Numbered from the stretch's first letter, positions 37,081 to 49,960 are shown. The stretch: 64,000 bases of DNA from Valencia hispanica (GCA_963556495.2 OY747705.1:28510501-28574500); one strand, 5' to 3'. Notes: generated by a model not told the origin, from the sequence alone. Numbers and translations: made by a program.

Positions 37081-40000
37081 TCTAAATAAAGCAGGCTAAC
37101 ATTTAGCCTCCAAAAAGTTCCTGACATTAATCAGATTGAAAATTCGAGGACTATATCTAAAACTCAGGTCTCTTTCAAGATACCAACTAATATAAGCCTA
37201 CAGTGAACCCTCACCTATTTGTGGATCTTTCTATTGAACACAACTACAAATTATTTGTGGAAAATTTAACTATTTATGGAGTTTTTTCGTGGAGCATATC
37301 TAATATATTGGAAAGAAAATGCAGTTTGGGAAACTGAAATACCCAGGCACAATGCTACTTGACACTCTATTGGTTGACTATTGGAAAGCAACCAGGAGCA
37401 CCATTCACTTTGCTTGCGCTTCGCGGATTGGCTGTATTCCCAAGAGCAGAGATAAGAAAGAATTTAGATACTGGCTCCTGCGGAAGTGCTAAGACATTTA
37501 CACTGTGCGTATTAATGCACTGATTAATGAACTATTAAAATAAGCAGCTGGGCGAATGTGGTCTATGACCCCTACAAACACCAGGGGTACACTACTCCAC
37601 AAATTCTACAGCCAGAATTACACCAGAATGTTATTAATGGATACAAAAGGCATCTAGTCAAGGTACAACGTACTAAGTGACATTTAACCAAATATTAGTG
37701 GGGATGTACGTATATTTGAGCTTGTATACAATAAAAAAAAAAATAACTAGGTTAATTATGCACCTAATTTATAATTTAAAAAATATTGAACATGTACCGT
37801 ATGTTGTATAATTCTCACACTATAAAGACGGAATAATATTTAAAAAGCCAAAAATACCATTTAATCTCAGGATAAGTGGATGCAAACATCTGTCTGGCAC
37901 CATGAGTATGTGCTCATGTGAGGACAATTCAAACCTCATCTGGTTTCTGTACTGCTGTGTGGTTTTTCACACCATCTGAACAACCCCCCACATTTCTGCT
38001 CCTCTTGGATTTGACAAAAAGAAACTGTCATGTGATTTAAGCTGTGTAAAACAATATCTTCATCTTGTCATCATAAGCACATGTAATCACATGTAGTCTC
38101 AAAAGGACTGTTTTTCATTATTTGAACGATAGAGTGGTAGTTAACATGACAGTGTCTGGTCTTTAAAGTGTGTGCCATGAATTGTGTCTTGAACCTAACT
38201 TCATTTTCTCTTTTCTTTTTATTCTTCACGATTAAAAAACAACACAGGAGCAGGCATTTAGTTAACTAACTCCTTAAGCATTGTCTTTGGCTCCACACAC
38301 ATACTGAATGTGTTTACAAATGTATGAACTGGAGATAAGTAAGAGACAGAGTGTAATGAGAAAAATGTGAAGGGAGGGCTAGTAAAAGTACTAGGCTCTG
38401 AAAGTAAAATACAGTCCAGTTGAATGCCTAGCAAAATGTGAATTTTGCAAAACGTGGATTTTGCCAGGTGTTCATCAGGCTTTAGTGAAAGCACCTCTGT
38501 CTCTGAAGCTCGATGAATGCACAGTGAAATGTGGTTCTGTTTAGAGGTGGGAGGGAGGAACTGCTCGGAGACATATGAAGAAGAAACAAGGCAGACACAC
38601 AATTCAAAAGGATTTTGGATCCAGTCGGATTTACTTATTTCTTGGTATCCATGCTGATTTATCATGATATCAGTGTGAGACTCCACAAAAACTTATGCAG
38701 CTCACCACAAATCATTATATAGGACTTTGCTTCATGTCACCCCTCTACAACACACTGGTTAATGCCCACTGGAACAAATTCTGAAATAGGATGAGGTGCA
38801 AGTGGTATGAGTTATCAGCTAGTAGTGTGAGGCAGTGTGCTCCTCTAATTTCAAAGCAGAAATCAGCAAAACAGAACTCTGGTTTCATCAAAATAATTCA
38901 ATTTATAAAATTATTTGAATCATGTTTTCTAAAAACCTATAGCTCATTTATCAATAATCTCTTGTGGAACCGAAACAGAAATTAAGATAATTTCATCTAA
39001 AGGAATCTGAGTATTGGATTCATTTTGGTACATTCAGATCAAAGATTTTTTTTAAAGCATCCTACACATGGTTGTAATTTCCCAAATTTAATGAAAACAA
39101 AGTAAAGATGTGACCACAGAACTTTTCATTGTCTTAAAAGCTCATGAAGGCATGTCATGGGAAATGAAATAAGGGATATCCAGCTTCCTTCTGATCTACC
39201 TAATGCCGGATGGTGTATAAAAAAGTATTTATGACCCTGTCTGTCTATGTGTGAACAGGCAGAAGACGTAACCTCGTATAATGACTTGGCTCGTCCTCCT
39301 CCAAAGAGGCTGTGGTGGCAAACACTGTCTCCTCATTCTGAACACCACCGCTTGTTTACAGGTTCTTTTAGGACTCAGTGGGTATTGTCACGCACTGTGC
39401 AAAAAAAAAAAATGAAAACGAGCTTAGTGAGAGGGTTTGCATCAGAACATTGTTTGCTTTTTGCACAGTAAAAAATATTTTACTTTATTCCTTGTAATAC
39501 TGTTTCTGAAAAGGGAGAGTCCTACTGTAATTCATAGTTTTTCCCATCAAGTGCCATCTAACCATGAATACACAAAAGCTAACGCCAAACATCATGGAAA
39601 AATACTAGAACAAACCTTAAGCCAAAAACAAACTGACACTAATCCCTAGCGAAGACTCGCAAAAGGACTGCTAAGAGACATAACAATGAAATGATGTAAG
39701 CGAACAAATGGAAAAAGAAAACAAACACCCATGAAAACACAAAGAAATACATCCAGAAAAAAATCACAAACACACCCACAGAGACAAACAGTAAGAAAAA
39801 GGATGACATACAGACTCAACAAAGACTAGAGCATTCTTTAAGCAATTGCAAAATAACCAAAAAGAGACTAGGATAGCAAAGGAAGGAAAAACAGCCCCAA
39901 ACTATGACCATGTTGTTGGTAAAAAAAAAAAAAAAAGAGTTGCTAAGCTTTCCAAAGGACCACAATCAAAGTGATTCATGTTGAAGCTGTAAGACAACAG

Positions 40001-41234
40001 AAAATACCTAGAAAAACACTCAAAGTATCTTTTTTTCCTACTCTATCAACCCTGTTTAAATGGCAAATTGCTACTGAGACTTGTAACAGATATTAGATTA
40101 ATAATCCAGGGAGAAACTTAAACTAAATGCTCATCCTAAAACTGAGGGAGCATCAAATCAAATAATTTTACCATGTTTAACATTTTACCAAATATTTTCA
40201 GTCAAACAGAGGCACAGAGAATGGCCCATAGCACTATTTTTACTCCCCCAGTCCTGTAAGTGGGACTAAACATGGAGTATAGGACATGCACATAAAGCGT
40301 TCACATGAGGTTAGCAGTAAACTCAACAAGAAAACAAGAATGGTGAACAACGCAATGTGAGCTTTGTGTGGAGTGACCACAAGGTCAAGCTTCTTCGCTG
40401 TGTCATGCTGGATTATAAAACTAATAAACCACAAGACGAACATGTAATCCACCATTGTTGCTGTATATATGACACATTTTGGATTGTGGGTCAGGCTGGG
40501 CTAATATGCCAGCATTTTCACAAAACGGGACCCATTGGGTCCTGTACAACGCTGTTTCTGTGTAAATACAGGGCAAAAACGGTTAAAAATGTTCCAGTTT
40601 TGGAAAATAAATTGTTGCCATGTGGACTGGACCTTGAGACTGTTTGTAAATAACATGGTTTTTATCAGATTAACTGTCTTTACTGACATAACAGTCTAAG
40701 CCAGATTTTCATACACTTAATCTTTTTCTTGTTGTCTGTTATTAAATCAGACCAAACTGACCAGATTAATAAGAATTTGTTTTTTTGTAAATGTTACTTA
40801 CATTCTTAGACAACAGAAGATTACCTAAACTAATATTATTATGCCTCAAGCCCAGATCATCATGTCATTACTTTTTAAGGTTAATGTAAAATGTTTCAGT
40901 AAGTTGGAGGCTCACTTGTGGATGTATATTAAAGCAACACTTGAAAACACCGTGCTTCCATATGTAAGACAATACGAAAAATAAAGAAATCTGTCAAGCC
41001 CTCAGAAATAAAATTGTGGACCTCTATTAGTCTGGTTCCTCTGTCGGTACAACTTCCAGATACCTGATGGTGCCCCACTCATCTATTCAAACACATATAC
41101 GAGAGAATAAGCAGCATCAGATTGCCCCCCAGCTGAATAAATAATGCTGGCTGAAGCTGGTAAGAGTAGCATTGAAAACCCTTAATTTTTGGAGACTAAG
41201 GTTAAATTGTTTGGACTTAATGACAATTATTTGG
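37081..41234. other. Long stretch with nothing recognised
   Basis: AT-rich DNA. Short frames at 38258-38686 and 40240-40689 have no recognisable motifs, and no paired terminal repeats were seen. Confidence 0.35.
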
Positions 41235-41310
41235 TGGAAAAGTGCAAGGCAAGGCAATTTTATTTGTATAGCACACTTTCAGCAACAAGGTAATTCAAAG
41301 TGCTTTTAAG
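41235..41310. repeat. Dispersed fish repeat tail
   Basis: AAGGCAATTTTATTTGTATA, then a GCAC..TTTCAGCAACAA..AATTCAAAGTGCTTTTAAG stretch, is a sequence type repeated widely in teleosts, probably a retroposon 3' end. Recognition is from general knowledge; the full element is not present. Confidence 0.4.
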
Positions 41311-41399
41311 GGGTAAAATAAAAATAGCAGTAAAACACAGACAAAGGGGGAACGGACACACAATAATTAAAAAACATGGGTACTTAAATTATTGTAGGC

Positions 41400-41900
41400 T
41401 GTTGTTCAAAATAGCCTGGTTATATTGGATGGTGCAAAAGGTTCTGAATTGGATTTAGGATTAAGATGCTTACACATGACTGCATATGACTATTACACAT
41501 GATCTACCTGTAGTAGGTTTGGCTGTAATTTTAAAAGTTGTGTTTCTTCTAGAAAGTGAATCTCTTCCCCTATTTTAACACCTTTTGCAGACGTGAACAG
41601 GTTGCCTTTCAGCAATGCCTCTGACCAGCTCCATATTCCTGCTAAACACAAATCACACCCACAATATGATGCTGCCACTACCATGTTTCACTGTGATGAT
41701 GGTGTGTTCAGGGTTAGTTTTCTGACACATAACAAAATGCGCGTAGGATGAAAGTTTCATTTTGGTTTCATCGGACCAGAGGAGCTCCATACACGTTTGC
41801 AGTGCCCTGTACTGTACATGGCTTGTGCCAAACTGTAGAGGGGACTTCTTAGCCATTTTACAGTATTGAGCCTTTCTTCTGGAAGGCAGGACAGTAGGTA
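41400..41900 (-). pseudogene. Tc1-like transposase remnant
   Basis: The plus strand has ATGATGCTGCCACTACCATG, GATGGTGTGTTCAGGGTTAG and TTTCATCGGACCAGAGGAGC, the complement of a fish Tc1 transposase. The corresponding minus-strand frame at 41653-41856 keeps a LLWSDETKMKL motif (first catalytic Asp region) but has no complete domain. Confidence 0.6.
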
Positions 41901-42479
41901 ATACACGAAGAAGAGGTGAGAAGAATTTTCATCTGTAGCTCTCCACCCTTCTAGATGTGCTCAGCTGTCTTCACTCATTACCACCCAGATGGCCACTGTC
42001 TCAATGTTAGCTTCCTTTCACCTCTTGTGGTAACAAAACACATGGATGTGTCAGTGACACGAATCACTGCAGGGTCGAAGCAGTAAACAGGAGGACTGTT
42101 TGAACAAGAGAAAGCACATTTAACTGTGAAATGAGGGTTGACACTCCTACCCACTGAACTTAGTAAACCATGCTTTACAATTTTAACTTAATCTCCATTC
42201 TTTGATGGTAACCCACATGGCCTGAAGATTATTTACATTACCATGGTGTTATCTCATCACTGGGTTAGCCTGAAGGTGAGTTTTGCTTTCTTTCTTTTTT
42301 TTTTTTTTGTCCTCCAGATTGATGATAGTGAAGCCATGTCAGCCACAGTGGGTTTAGCTGCTTGGCCCCTTGTTATAACAACTCCAGGAGTCTTGAGGAA
42401 TGTGGGTTTGTCCTGCAGTCCTTTACTAACCCCCCTCCTCTTCCTCGCTCTGTGTCCCCTCCCCTCCCCTCCCAGAAAC

Positions 42480-43330
42480 CGGGCAATTCCTTCACTTTTT
42501 TCCCTTTTCCCCTCACAAGCCCCACAGTTCAATATTCCATCCATATCCCGTCTCAAATTGCCGGTCTCCTAGACGCTGAGGCACTCCGAACTGTTGCAAG
42601 GTACTACTTTCTTTACTAATCTTACCATTTGCATGCGAAAGGGCTTTGATTGAGATCTTTGTTTGAGGAACCCAGTTCTTTTGCGGCGATTATCCACTCA
42701 TGTGCGACTGCTTTCAAGATTAGGACCAAAGAACCAGATTAGGATGCACAGAAGCACGCGGAAAGTTTAACGCCTGGGAGTTATACTTTTTTATTGCTGG
42801 TCGTAAACAACGCGTTTACATTTCAGCTGGTTAACAATTTTTTGTTTTGAGTTTCAGGGCAATTTCTAAACGATGTTTTCGCTTTTTCTTGTGTTTTAGC
42901 GAGTTGGAAAGGATGTTGCGCTTTTCTTCATTAATGAAGTTCTGGTGGCATTCTCAGATTTGTATCATGGAAAATTTGCTTTTCTGTTTTTCTGCAGCAG
43001 AAACTTTTTCTGACTCAGAGCTTTAGCACATGATTCGTTTATCTCTCCCTGACTTTCTTATGTGGTGTTGCGTATTTCTCGCACATCAGAATCACCCTCC
43101 AACGGTAAATGTTTGTTAGACGCACAGGGAAAAAAAAACCTTTGCAGCAACATCACTCATCGAGGATGAATTATTTCCCGGCTTTAGTTTTGACAGAAGT
43201 TCTCCACAGTCGGGTCGATCATTCTTTTCTTTTGTTCGGTGCTGATCCCGCCTAACGTCACGACTAGAAGCAGTAGAAGCGTTTGTTTCAGATTTGAGGG
43301 GATTTAGAGATAACTTTCTCATGTAGAGGT
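42480..43330 (+). promoter_or_regulatory. CpG-richer block, possible promoter or untranslated exon
   Basis: CpG dinucleotides are clearly denser here than in the flanks (for example GCGGCGATT, CACGCGGAAAG, ACAACGCGTTT). A pyrimidine tract ending CCCCTCCCAG at 42475 and a donor-like GCAAG|GTACT at 42600 could bound an untranslated exon. The fibrillin first coding exon lies 11.5 kb downstream on the same strand with an acceptor in front of it, so an upstream 5' exon must exist somewhere. The link is inference only. Confidence 0.25.
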
Positions 43331-44275
43331 AGCAGGAACAGAAGAGAAAATACAGACCACCTACATTTGCTGTATTAAATATTACTGGATAAATTAGAAT
43401 TATAATAATGGTCTCATGTAATTTTTTTACACTTGTTAATTCACTTCTTTACTGTATCTGTGTTAATCTAGGCGCAGTCCTTTAGTCCAGCCACAAATTA
43501 GGCTCCTGATTGGGGGGGTTTGGGTCTGCTGAGGTTGTATATCATCAGGGGCCCACATTACGCTGTTAAACCTGCAGTTGAATGTTGAGGCAGGAAAGAA
43601 GAGAATAATAAACTTCATTGCTTTCAGTGCAGCTGGACCAATAATGTCTTTCATTTTAATGTAAGATTTTAAAATTTTAAGACATAATGCAGTTTAGTTC
43701 GGGTTGTAAAACGATATATTTACTGACTGTGGTGGACAAATAAAATGTTTCTCTGGCTTCTTTGGGTCCAATGCAACAATTTACTTCCCTGATTTCAATC
43801 TGTGAACATTTTCAATCAAAGATAATGAAACACACTGGTGATACCTGTGAGTATTTTAAAATCACTAAAGATCTGAGCCAGATGACAACAAAATGAGACT
43901 TTTTGGCACCCAGGCAAAAGTTATGTGTGTGTTATGTTATGTTTAACAACAACATGACCATGACTCTAAACCTACACCAGGAGCTTTAATGAGATGCTTT
44001 ACGGGAAAACATATTTATAAATTAGAGTAGCCCAGGCAAAGGTTAGACCTAAATCCAATGGAGAATCTATAGCAAGACTTGAAAACAGTAAACATACACT
44101 GCCTGGGCAAAAAAAAGTTGCCACCTGGATTGAACTAAGCAAATAGGTACGAGCCTCCCATTGGATAATTACTGCATGGGTATTATCAGCTAGCAACAAG
44201 TTATTTAACCCCAACTGGTGCAATGAGTTGGTTCTCATTTAATAAACAACCAGGTCAAAGGACACATCTTGTGGT

Positions 44276-45721
44276 TGTGGAAAAGATGCTAGTGTGTTTG
44301 AGAAGGATCAAATCATTGGCATGCATCAAGGAGAGAAAACATCTAAGGAGATTGCAGAAACTACTAAAATTAGGTTAAGAACTGTCCCACATATTATTAG
44401 AAAGTGTAAGGATAGTGGGCACCCATCGTCTTCAAGGAAGAAATGTGGCCGGAAGAAAATCCTTAATGATCGTGATCGGTGATCACTTAAATGTATGGTG
44501 AAATTAAATCGAAGAAAAACAACAGTAGAACTCCGGACTATGTTTAAAGGAGCAGGGGGCAGAATGAAGAAACGAAACTCACGAGCGACGCTGCAAGTAA
44601 CTGCAGCCACCCGGACGGGAGCGCGCACAAACGCTTCACAAAAAAAACCATACCTCTTCACAGTGACATACTCCTTTTTCTTAGTGCCACTTTTTAGTGG
44701 GCAGTGAGTCGTCCTTGGTCGTCTTCCAGTTGCAGAAGAGAAGAATCCATTCTCACAATTAAATCAATGGAGGTCTGCGACCATTTTTCTTCCTCTTTTA
44801 AAGCTGTCGAGAACGCGCAAGCCGTGTCAATTGACGTCACATCCGTAGGACAGCGCGGGAAATTCGGGCCCCGAACTGCAGCACATTTTGCAGCACACAG
44901 ACAGTTTAAGAAAATGGAGCAATACGTGGATGGGCTCATTCTTTTTGGTTTATAACGCTTCATCACCCAACAGCATTAAAAAACTGGACATGGATGTTTA
45001 TTTTATTTACAAATCCTGCCCCCTGTTCTTTTAATAGTGAAAATATTTCCACATGCACAATGCGAAGGGAACTCACTCACAAGAAAACCACTAATCAGTG
45101 AGGCAAAAAAGGCTTTTTGCTAGGGAGTATAAAGATTGGACTCTGGAGCAATGGAAGAAGGTCATGTGGTCTAATGAGACCAGATTTACTCTGTTCCAGA
45201 GTGATGGGCGCATCATGCATTGTGCCTACTGTACAACCCTGTGGAGGCAGTACCGTGATCTGGGGTTGCTGCAGTTGGTCAGGTCGAGGTTCAGCAACAG
45301 TATGTGCTCCAAGAATGAGGTCAGCTGACTACCTGAATATACTGAATGACTTGGTTATTCCATCAGTGGGTTTTTTCTTCCCTGATGGTACGGGCATATT
45401 CCAAGATGACAATGCCAGGATTCATTGGGCTCAAATAGTGAAAGAGTGGTTCTTTCATGAGCATGAGACATCATTTTCACATATGGATTGGCCACCACAG
45501 AGTCCAAACCTTAACCCCATTCAGAATCTTTGGGATGTACTGGAGAAGGCTTTGCACAGCGGTCAGACTTAACCATCATCAATGCGAGATCTTGGTGAAA
45601 AATTAATGCAACACTGGATGGAAATAGATCTTGTGACATTGCAGAAGCTTATTGAAACAATTGAAACAATGCCACAGAGAATGCGTGCCGTAATCAAAGC
45701 TAAAGGCGGTCCAATGAAATA
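44276..45721 (+). pseudogene. Tc1 transposase, interrupted and mutated
   Basis: The N-terminal helix-turn-helix region is at 44294-44482 (FEKDQIIGMHQGEKTSKEIA). It stops at a TGA after NDRDR and then reads on as KLNRRKTTVELRTMF up to the inserted MITE. After it come [22 protein letters not shown] and, in another frame, [19 protein letters not shown] (second Asp) and [16 protein letters not shown]. The last catalytic position is Gln where Tc1 enzymes have Glu (usually NPIE), so even the conserved part would be inactive. The C-terminal region ends near 45721 (MRAVIKAKGG-like). Confidence 0.85.
44548..45030. mobile_element. TTAA-flanked MITE (piggyBac/Kolobok type), 483 bp
   Basis: Ends AGGAGCAGGGGGCAG and, from the right on the minus strand, AAGAACAGGGGGCAG. 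The flanks are TTAA at 44544-44547 and 45031-45034. It interrupts the Tc1 transposase right after TMF; skipping it together with one TTAA leaves the Tc1 frame continuous, which fixes the borders. The interior has no transposase. TTAA duplication is characteristic of piggyBac and Kolobok. Confidence 0.8.
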
Positions 45722-46174
45722 TTAGAATGTGTGACCTTTTTTTTTGGTTGCCACTTTTTTTCTTTGGCCAGGCAGTGTATTATCTCCATCCAGTCTGAAT
45801 GAACTTGAGCTAATCTGCAAAGAATTAGAGACAAGGAATTTAGTGTTTAAATTTGCAAAGCTGTTAGAAACATAAACAATGTTCAGATGTAAGTACAGCA
45901 AAAGGCGATCCTTTAACGTTTTGACTCGGGGACTGGATACAAATGCAAGCAAAAAAGGTTGAAAAAGAGTCTCCATTTTTTCTCCACTTCAAAATTAATT
46001 GCTCATATGTGTTGAATAGAATAGAATAGATAAAACAGAAATAATTTTAGAAATTGAGGCTGTATGAAGCACACAAACTTTAAATGTAGCTCAATAAATT
46101 GATGTTTCTCAAATATCACACTTTTCATTCTTGTTGGTAAGTTAGATATTAGATGTCTGGGTGTGATTGATTCC

Positions 46175-46480
46175 GTTAAATTAAGTTCATTTTATTTATA
46201 TTGTGCCTGATTACAAGAAATATCATCCCAAGGCACACAGGAGAAACAGTTCCAATTCATTGAGAATCCAATAAGGCCCACATTCCATTATGTCAGTCCA
46301 GTTCACTCTAATAGATTCCAGTTATAAAGTCAGATTGAGATCCAACTACATAAAGTCCAGTTGATCCATTTAGAATATTATACAATAGAATCAATTTAAC
46401 CATTTAATGACACTTGTTAAAAATGTTATCAAAGAAAACTGAGGCGATTGCATCAAGTCAATAACTTTAAAGCAAACCTT
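46175..46480. repeat. Dispersed fish repeat
   Basis: AAGTTCATTTTATTTATATTG then CCCAAGGCACACAGGAGAAA resembles a widespread teleost repeat in which ATTTATATAGCGCC is followed by CAAGGCACTTTACA. The downstream part has repeated TCCAGTT words. The class is not assigned. Confidence 0.4.
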
Positions 46481-47080
46481 CTTCCTAAACAAGCATGGGT
46501 GGACAGTGCACAGGAAAAAAAATCTTAGTTTATGACTTTACCACACATTGCTTTGCAGCTTCCAGTTACTCTTTCTGATTGTCTTTAGTCAAAGGCATTA
46601 AGTTAGTTCCCCAATTCCCACCATTTTCAGTTAGTAAACCTTTAAATAACAGATTGATTATAGCCAAGCTTTGAGGAGGTAATGGGAATAGCATAGCTTG
46701 CATATGCTTTTCGTCCTTTTATAGATATTAGGGGCACAACTTTTTAACTATAAAACTATAATTTAAGAGAGAAAAGTCTGCTGGACAGATTTGGCAACTT
46801 GGCAAATTTCCCTTAACGGATGGGGCACACTGAACTGTGCTCAGATTTTACAGTTCAGTGAGAAATAAAATGCTATAGCAGTCTACAATATGTAAAAATA
46901 GAACCAAGCAAAATGCATGTAGTTTAGTAGAGGTCTGAATCATTCCAGATAGATAGGAGATCCAAAATGCCTAAATACAAGCTCTGGATATGGCCTTTGG
47001 TAGTTTGAGAATCCTAAGTGAAACTTATGTCATGGTTTTCCATTTTTAGAAAGCTTTTATGAACTGAGGTACTCCTGTAC

Positions 47081-47927
47081 CAGGGATCGCTTTAACCAAA
47101 TACTTTTCGTCCTTCCTTTGTTTTGACAGATTAGTATTCACACCTCTTACCACTTGATGCAAATGCGCAGACAAATTTATGAACAGAGTACAGGTAACTA
47201 AATAAATCAAAAAACAATTCATATGAGAGCATCTGATCATCATCTCAGACCTGAACACTACTCCACGTATCTCGCTATCGGGGGCTGACAGTGCGTTGAA
47301 GTGCATCAGAATGCGTCGCTGCCAAGAGCCCTGTGTCATACCAACCACCGGTGCATGTTGTGGGATTTTCCTCCTGCTGAAGCGATAGCTTGGGGGTCAG
47401 GATATGGCGTGTTCAGAGAGTCTTTCCAACTTCTGATAACTTCAGTTGGAGAAATGTTCCCTCATTTCAAAACCATGGCTGAAGTGGTGCTTAATTCCAG
47501 TCTCCAGTGTGGCAGTAGAGCGCAGATTTAGCCCCCAGGAAAATATCTAATCCAAACCATTCATCTGTCCGAGGCAAAAATCAATAACCTCATGACAATA
47601 ACCTCTGCAGCAATCCCAGTATTTGATTATGCACAAATGGATGTGCATATCAGTTCCACGCGGAGCAGGAGGAGCCTGTGAGACTGTGAATTCAGGCCAC
47701 AGTAGGTGAACTATTCATATTTTAAGTACAATCGTTTAATTAAATTTTTTATATGTAGTTTTCTGTTCAGCTTGTTTGGATTGAATATTATTTAAAATGA
47801 ATTTAAAAAATAAAATAATTGAACATGTTATCATTTTAAAAATTGACGGGTAAAAACAGATTATGACTTATGACTATAAAAAAAAAAGTTTTGACACCGT
47901 CTGTCAAAATATCTAGCACGACCCCTG
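47081..47927. mobile_element. hAT-like MITE, sister of the copy at 24794-25527
   Basis: Left end CAGGGATCGCTTTAACC. Right end on the minus strand CAGGGGTCGTGCTAGATATT. Flanks TCCTGTAC (47073-47080) and TCCTTCGC (47928-47935) agree at 5 of 8 positions, a possible decayed hAT duplication. The body shares ordered words with 24794-25527 (TTTTGACAGA, GTATTCACAC, GTTGGAGAAATGTTCCCT, TTCAGGCCACA). Confidence 0.65.
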
Positions 47928-48560
47928 TCCTTCGCCTCTTGAGTCTCACTCCTAAGAGAAATTGATCCATACAGCTGTGATGCTGGGATGTAATTCTGAA
48001 ATTAAGAATGATGGCAGCCAATAAAGAACTGATGTATACAACGATCAAGTGGTTTGACTGCATGAAGTGGTTCAGTTTACTGCTAAAGTGTGATAATTAT
48101 TAAGACATTTCCCTGCTCCCAATCATTTATGTCTGGCCATACAGGATGACTTGTTTCAACCTACTATCTGGTCTAAACCCATTTATATCCTTTATAAGGT
48201 TAGAAGAAGGACAACTTCAATAGTGACATTCTATGCAGATACAGTTATAGAGGTTAAAACCACAATTTAATCAATGGCTGGAAGCCAGTAGCAGTGGTAC
48301 TTGTCTGAGTTTTTAACTGGCTAAATGGTCTCTTGGCTTCCTAGCAAAGTAACCATTTATTCCTTTTGCATGACCCTAAAGTTGTTTTAGTGAAACACAA
48401 ATTAAATTGAAATAAATCTTGTTGGTTTACGGGAAAAGCAAACTCGGACACACCACAAAGTTATTGGACATTTTTACTGTTGGTTACCGTTCTGTTGTCT
48501 TGTGATATACATTAAGCTTATTTGTGTTAACATTTGGAAAACAATAAAAACCTGATCAAC
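47928..48560. other. Nothing recognised
   Basis: No coding signature or paired repeats. Confidence 0.4.
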
Positions 48561-48760
48561 ATGGTGTTGGGGTGGTTAGCCCTCTAGTCTCGTAGCAAGA
48601 ACTATTCTGGCTCAAATATCAGTCCTCTAGGATTTTTCTGGTTTAAATTTGACAGATTCTCCTGTTACATTTGTGGGTTTTCTTCTAGTTCTCTGGTTTC
48701 CTACCACAGTCCAGAAACATGCATGTTATTTGGGTGAATATGAATAGCTCTTTCCTATCA
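48561..48760 (+). mobile_element. Probable tRNA-derived SINE, degraded
   Basis: GGTGGTTAGCCCTCTAGTCTC (two parts) resembles a Pol III A box region, and GGCTCAAATATCAG a decayed B box. Further on, TCTGGTTTCCTACCACAGTC and CAGAAACATGCATGTTA match the body of a widespread fish repeat of the GTGGTTAGCAC...CCTCCCACAGTCCAAAAACATG type. The class (SINE) is inference. Confidence 0.5.
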
Positions 48761-49339
48761 AGACATCCAAAAACATATTTTTCCTGACTTCATGACTATT
48801 TGGCTAGTATTTGTCTTTATGTAGCACTCTAAAATAGGACAAGTTGACATATATAAACTATATATTCTGTCTGAATTCAGCCCGAACAAAAACCTTTGAT
48901 GGGCTGGTTTAGTTGACCCATTAGATACAACTTTACAAAACTAAACTTTTCAGTTTATCTGGATTAGTTTGCCCCTTTCCCAGCTTGTACTCTGTCTTGC
49001 CATTTCACCCCATCCATACTTCCAATCCCTAAACAAAAATTATGTACCTCTTTTTATTTTAATAATTGGTGACAAAAAACATTTAAGCTTTGGAAACTAA
49101 GCAAACTGGAGTTCAGTAAACTCCAGTTTTAAATAAATAAAACGTTGATTTTTATTTGCCACTGAAGTCCTGATTAGTTATCAATCAAAATGCAGTCATG
49201 TGAAAAACACTCACTTATTAAAAAATGTTCACTATATTGAGTTCTTTTTATTCTCTTTTATTTATCCCCAGAAAAGAAACCGATTTAATCAGAGGTAAAC
49301 ACTAATAGTTAACATTGCTTTACTCATTAAACAAAATAT
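48761..49339. other. Nothing recognised
   Basis: AT-rich DNA without coding signature. Confidence 0.4.
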
Positions 49340-49960
49340 TTAAAATTGATTCATGCTAGGTGAAAATATTAGGACACCCTTGCCTCTAATAGCTGGTGTT
49401 TTACATTTTGACTGAGATCAGTGAGACGCTTCTTGTAGCTATCTATTAGTCTCAGACATCGGCCTGATATAGGTTTGGCCCACTCCTCACTTTCAGCTGT
49501 GAGATGCTTGAGGGGTTTCTTGCATGTTCAGCTCATTTCAAGTCACTCATGAGCATCACACTGAGATCAAGATCTGGGCGTTGACTCGGCCACAGACTTT
49601 CCGATTTTTCAGTTTCAGCCTGTCTGTGGGGGATTTACTGGTATGTTTTGGGTTGTTGTCATGCTTCAGGGTCAAGTTCTGTTTTTTTTTTAACATATAG
49701 TGTCTTATTTTCCCCAAGAACGGAATAATACACAGAACAAGAATAGTCAAGAAATGATACACAGAATAGTGAATTGTGTGATGGTGTGCTGGTCAGGGGG
49801 TGCTGCTAGAGTAAAGCATCCCCAAACCATGATACTTTGAGTTCTATGCTTCGCAGTCTGGAGTTTATTTTATTATAATTTATTTTTTCTTGCCTGGATA
49901 AGTTTAGTTTATGCCATGCATTACCTCTGTTCTGATGTTTAAATAATTCAGTTTTAGATT
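49340..49960 (-). pseudogene. Tc1-like transposase remnant
   Basis: The minus-strand frame at 49556-49762 contains LKHDNNPKHTSKS, the second catalytic Asp motif of Tc1 enzymes (LQDNDPKHTSK-like). Surrounding plus-strand text such as GTTTTGGGTTGTTGTCATGC is the complement of the same gene. The element lacks a usable frame. Confidence 0.65.

Larger units (their letters stand above)
44097..45777 (+). mobile_element. Tc1-family DNA transposon with TA duplication
   Basis: Terminal inverted repeats start CACTGCCTGGGCAAAAAAAA on the left and CACTGCCTGGCCAAAGAAAA on the right (minus strand). The element is flanked by TA at 44095-44096 and 45778-45779. Without its own 483-bp insertion it would be about 1.2 kb. 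It encodes a broken transposase on the plus strand. Confidence 0.85.
43880..45930 (+). mobile_element. Old Tc1-like fragment split by a younger Tc1 element
   Basis: The left half (to 44096) reads GGTTAGACCTAAATCCAATG then GAGAATCTATAGCAAGACTTG. The right half (from 45778) continues TCTCCATCCAGTCTGAATG and then GAGCTAATCTGCAAAGAATT. Together they are one continuous stretch of a Tc1 transposase 3' region, interrupted at a TA by the younger element at 44097-45777. Confidence 0.65.

Noticed and set aside
38258..38686. 142-residue minus ORF
   Set aside because: No recognisable domain and no supporting splice sites; probably chance.
42257..42572. Overlapping Pro/Ser-rich frames at 42.3-42.6 kb
   Set aside because: Driven by a pyrimidine-rich tract with repeated CCCCTC; more likely untranslated or splice-tract sequence.
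48561..48660. Functional tRNA gene
   Set aside because: Only decayed A/B-box-like words inside a longer repeat; no cloverleaf can be drawn, so it was called a SINE.
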